This document shows, one piece after another, positions 62,455 to 64,000 of a DNA stretch of 64,000 nucleotides (position 1 is its first letter; every line of letters starts with the position of its first letter). Below the pieces are notes generated by a model. The model was not told the DNA's origin and made no database searches. It saw nothing but the letters and a program-made list of their open reading frames with translations. The DNA lies in the NCBI RefSeq assembly GCF_900496995.4, contig NC_044018.1, forward strand, positions 25,884,001 through 25,948,000. The letters are read 5' to 3'. The DNA is from Aquila chrysaetos chrysaetos (lineage: Eukaryota > Chordata > Aves > Accipitriformes > Accipitridae). The position numbers and the translations under genes were made by a program.

Positions 62455-63190
62455 AAAGAAAAAAGGGGGGGGATTGATATAGAGAACAAACTGCTTATTG
62501 CTTAATGATTGTCTCTCTGTAACTTTACATACCAAGGACTGGTGTTTGTCAAGGATTAAGCCTGTCAGAGACTGGTACTTAGGAATGATGAGCAAGAAGG
62601 AACCAAGAGCGATCACAAGACTTAATTAAGTGTTCGATGAATTTACGATCTTGTTAAGAAAACACAAGTAGAGGCCTTGCTTGAATAGATAAGGCCAGAA
62701 AAGATAAGAACTCCTGCCTTTTGTTCCCATCCTTGTAGATAATTTAGCTTAAACTAACCATATGGTGCTATACCACTAATGAGAACTTAGATAATAAGAA
62801 CACTAACAAGCACTAAAGGTATCAAAACATGTAAAGGACCATACTGCGCAGAATCACCTGAGGAGGGACAAATAGCGGACAAGAGAGGAAGACTATGGAA
62901 GACCACCAGAGGACTCCTGAAGACCACCAGAGACCTTCAATGCACCTGCATAAAGGACATTTACATATGTTAATAGTTTCCCGGAAAAGTAATGAATATG
63001 TATAACATTTCTCACGAATCTAGTGAATATGTATGTAGAACCTGTACTTAACCTGCACAATTAGACCTGACGGGGTGTGCCTTGGTAGAGCAGAGGCTCC
63101 CGGTGCACCCAGCGCTGTTTGCTTGCCTCTATTCATATAATAAATTGTAAACTTTAATTAGAATCCTGTTTTGGACATGATTATTTTTCA
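62455..63190 (+). mobile_element. Probable 3' LTR with polypurine tract
   Basis: A purine-only tract (AAAGAAAAAAGGGGGGGGA-like, 62455-62473) stands right before TGATATAGAG at 62475, as a retroviral polypurine tract precedes a 3' LTR. The candidate LTR runs to ATTTTTCA at 63190 (about 716 bp). Near its end are GGCTCCCGGTGCACCC and ATAATAAATTG, the latter supplying AATAAA at about 63139. Presence of the tract suggests a provirus remnant rather than a solo LTR. No target duplication could be assigned. It lies 1.5 kb upstream of the ATG exon of gene E. Confidence 0.7.
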
Positions 63191-64000
63191 CATCAGGTAA
63201 GTCACTGGGAACTAAAACATTGCTGAGTAGTATCTATACTGCTAATAAATATAACAGTGCATGAGAAACAGCAAAAAAGACTAAAGAAAACTACCAGTGT
63301 GAACTACATGCAAGAACAGAATGAAACAGGAGTTGCTTGTAATACAGCTAAATTCACAGAAGAAGAAAAAAAAAGCCAAAGGTGATTTTTAACTTGAAGT
63401 TTAAAAAATTAAGGAAACAGAAGAGTCACTTTTCTTCAGTGCACCTTCCTAAGACATGCTGCTAGCAGGCCAACTGACATGTCACAGGAGATAAGCAAGT
63501 CACTGTTGCCAAGCACACATCAATGCAGCAAAGGCAAACGGAAGGTAAAGACATGGCGGATGCTTGTCGTGTAAATACAGGGGGATCAACAAGCTTTGAA
63601 GCAAGCTGTAGCATTCTGGTTCCTAAGACTGAGCCTGCCATGCAATATTGGAAAAGAAAGTCCAATTTGTCAACTGAAATCTGATGGAAAGAGAGTACCC
63701 TGGGGATGGGCAAAGATCTTCTCCCTTCCCCGTTCTTCTCACCAGACGTAAAGGAAGAAAAATGGCAATTTGCAGCCTAGAGCCGCAATCGCAGGTAGGT
63801 TGCTGGCCACTCCTCTCAGCCTGGTATCTCAACAACAAAGGGGACTTTGGAAAAAAAGGATCTGAATTTACTCCCTTGTCGTGATTTCTGAAGGCCACCT
63901 GGGCTAACAGGGGGAAAGAGGGAACATAAATATCTGCACAAGAAGTCATCGCTCACATCCTAGCCACACAGACCAGAAGAACACTGGTGAAAAGGGCCAG
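63191..64000. other. Right edge, nothing recognised
   Basis: Short open frames on both strands have no recognisable domains. No exon of the family is present. Confidence 0.45.

Overview
The window looks like a piece of bird nuclear genome. The evidence is split genes with consistent GT-AG introns, CR1 retrotransposon 3' ends, several avian-type LTRs and one CpG island. Nothing bacterial or phage-like is visible. Its main content is a cluster of alpha-class glutathione S-transferase (GSTA) genes, all read on the minus strand, so each gene runs from high to low coordinates. Recognisable coding exons share one architecture: exon 2 with 87 coding nt, then 52, 133, 142 and 132 nt, then a last exon of 120-144 nt, with identical intron phases.

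Layout from left to right. Gene A (exons 2-5 at 2654-5551) is cut by the window edge; its exons 6-7 are not found in bases 1-2653. A strong CpG island (about 8030-9330) lies 2.5-3.8 kb upstream of its ATG exon. Gene B (11507-16972) has all six coding exons but carries one extra base in exon 6, giving an in-frame stop. Fragments of a further copy, resembling gene B, lie at 18595-20627. Gene C (25986-34741) is complete, with 222 codons. Gene D (43124-48810) is a pseudogene: exons 7, 6, 4 and 3 remain, and exons 5 and 2 are not found. Gene E (53216-60961) is complete, with 229 codons, and strongly resembles chicken GSTA3 as I remember it.

The predicted enzymes conjugate glutathione to electrophiles and lipid-peroxidation products, or reduce hydroperoxides, as cytosolic dimers. 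All four ATG exons keep the catalytic Tyr9. The exons I could read keep the glutathione-site residues Gln54-Val55-Pro56, Gln67, Asp101 and Arg131. Genes C and E also have a Tyr at position 212, the position used by mammalian GSTA4 for alkenal substrates.

Spaces between exons hold CR1 relics, six LTRs whose flanking direct repeats can be read directly, one more LTR with a polypurine tract, a decayed retroviral pol fragment, and a recent 190-bp duplication. I found no evidence for a wholly new biological system. The items most worth checking are the gene B frameshift, the 190-bp duplication, the inverted LTR pair around the last two exons of gene E, and the tandem-repeat LTR family.
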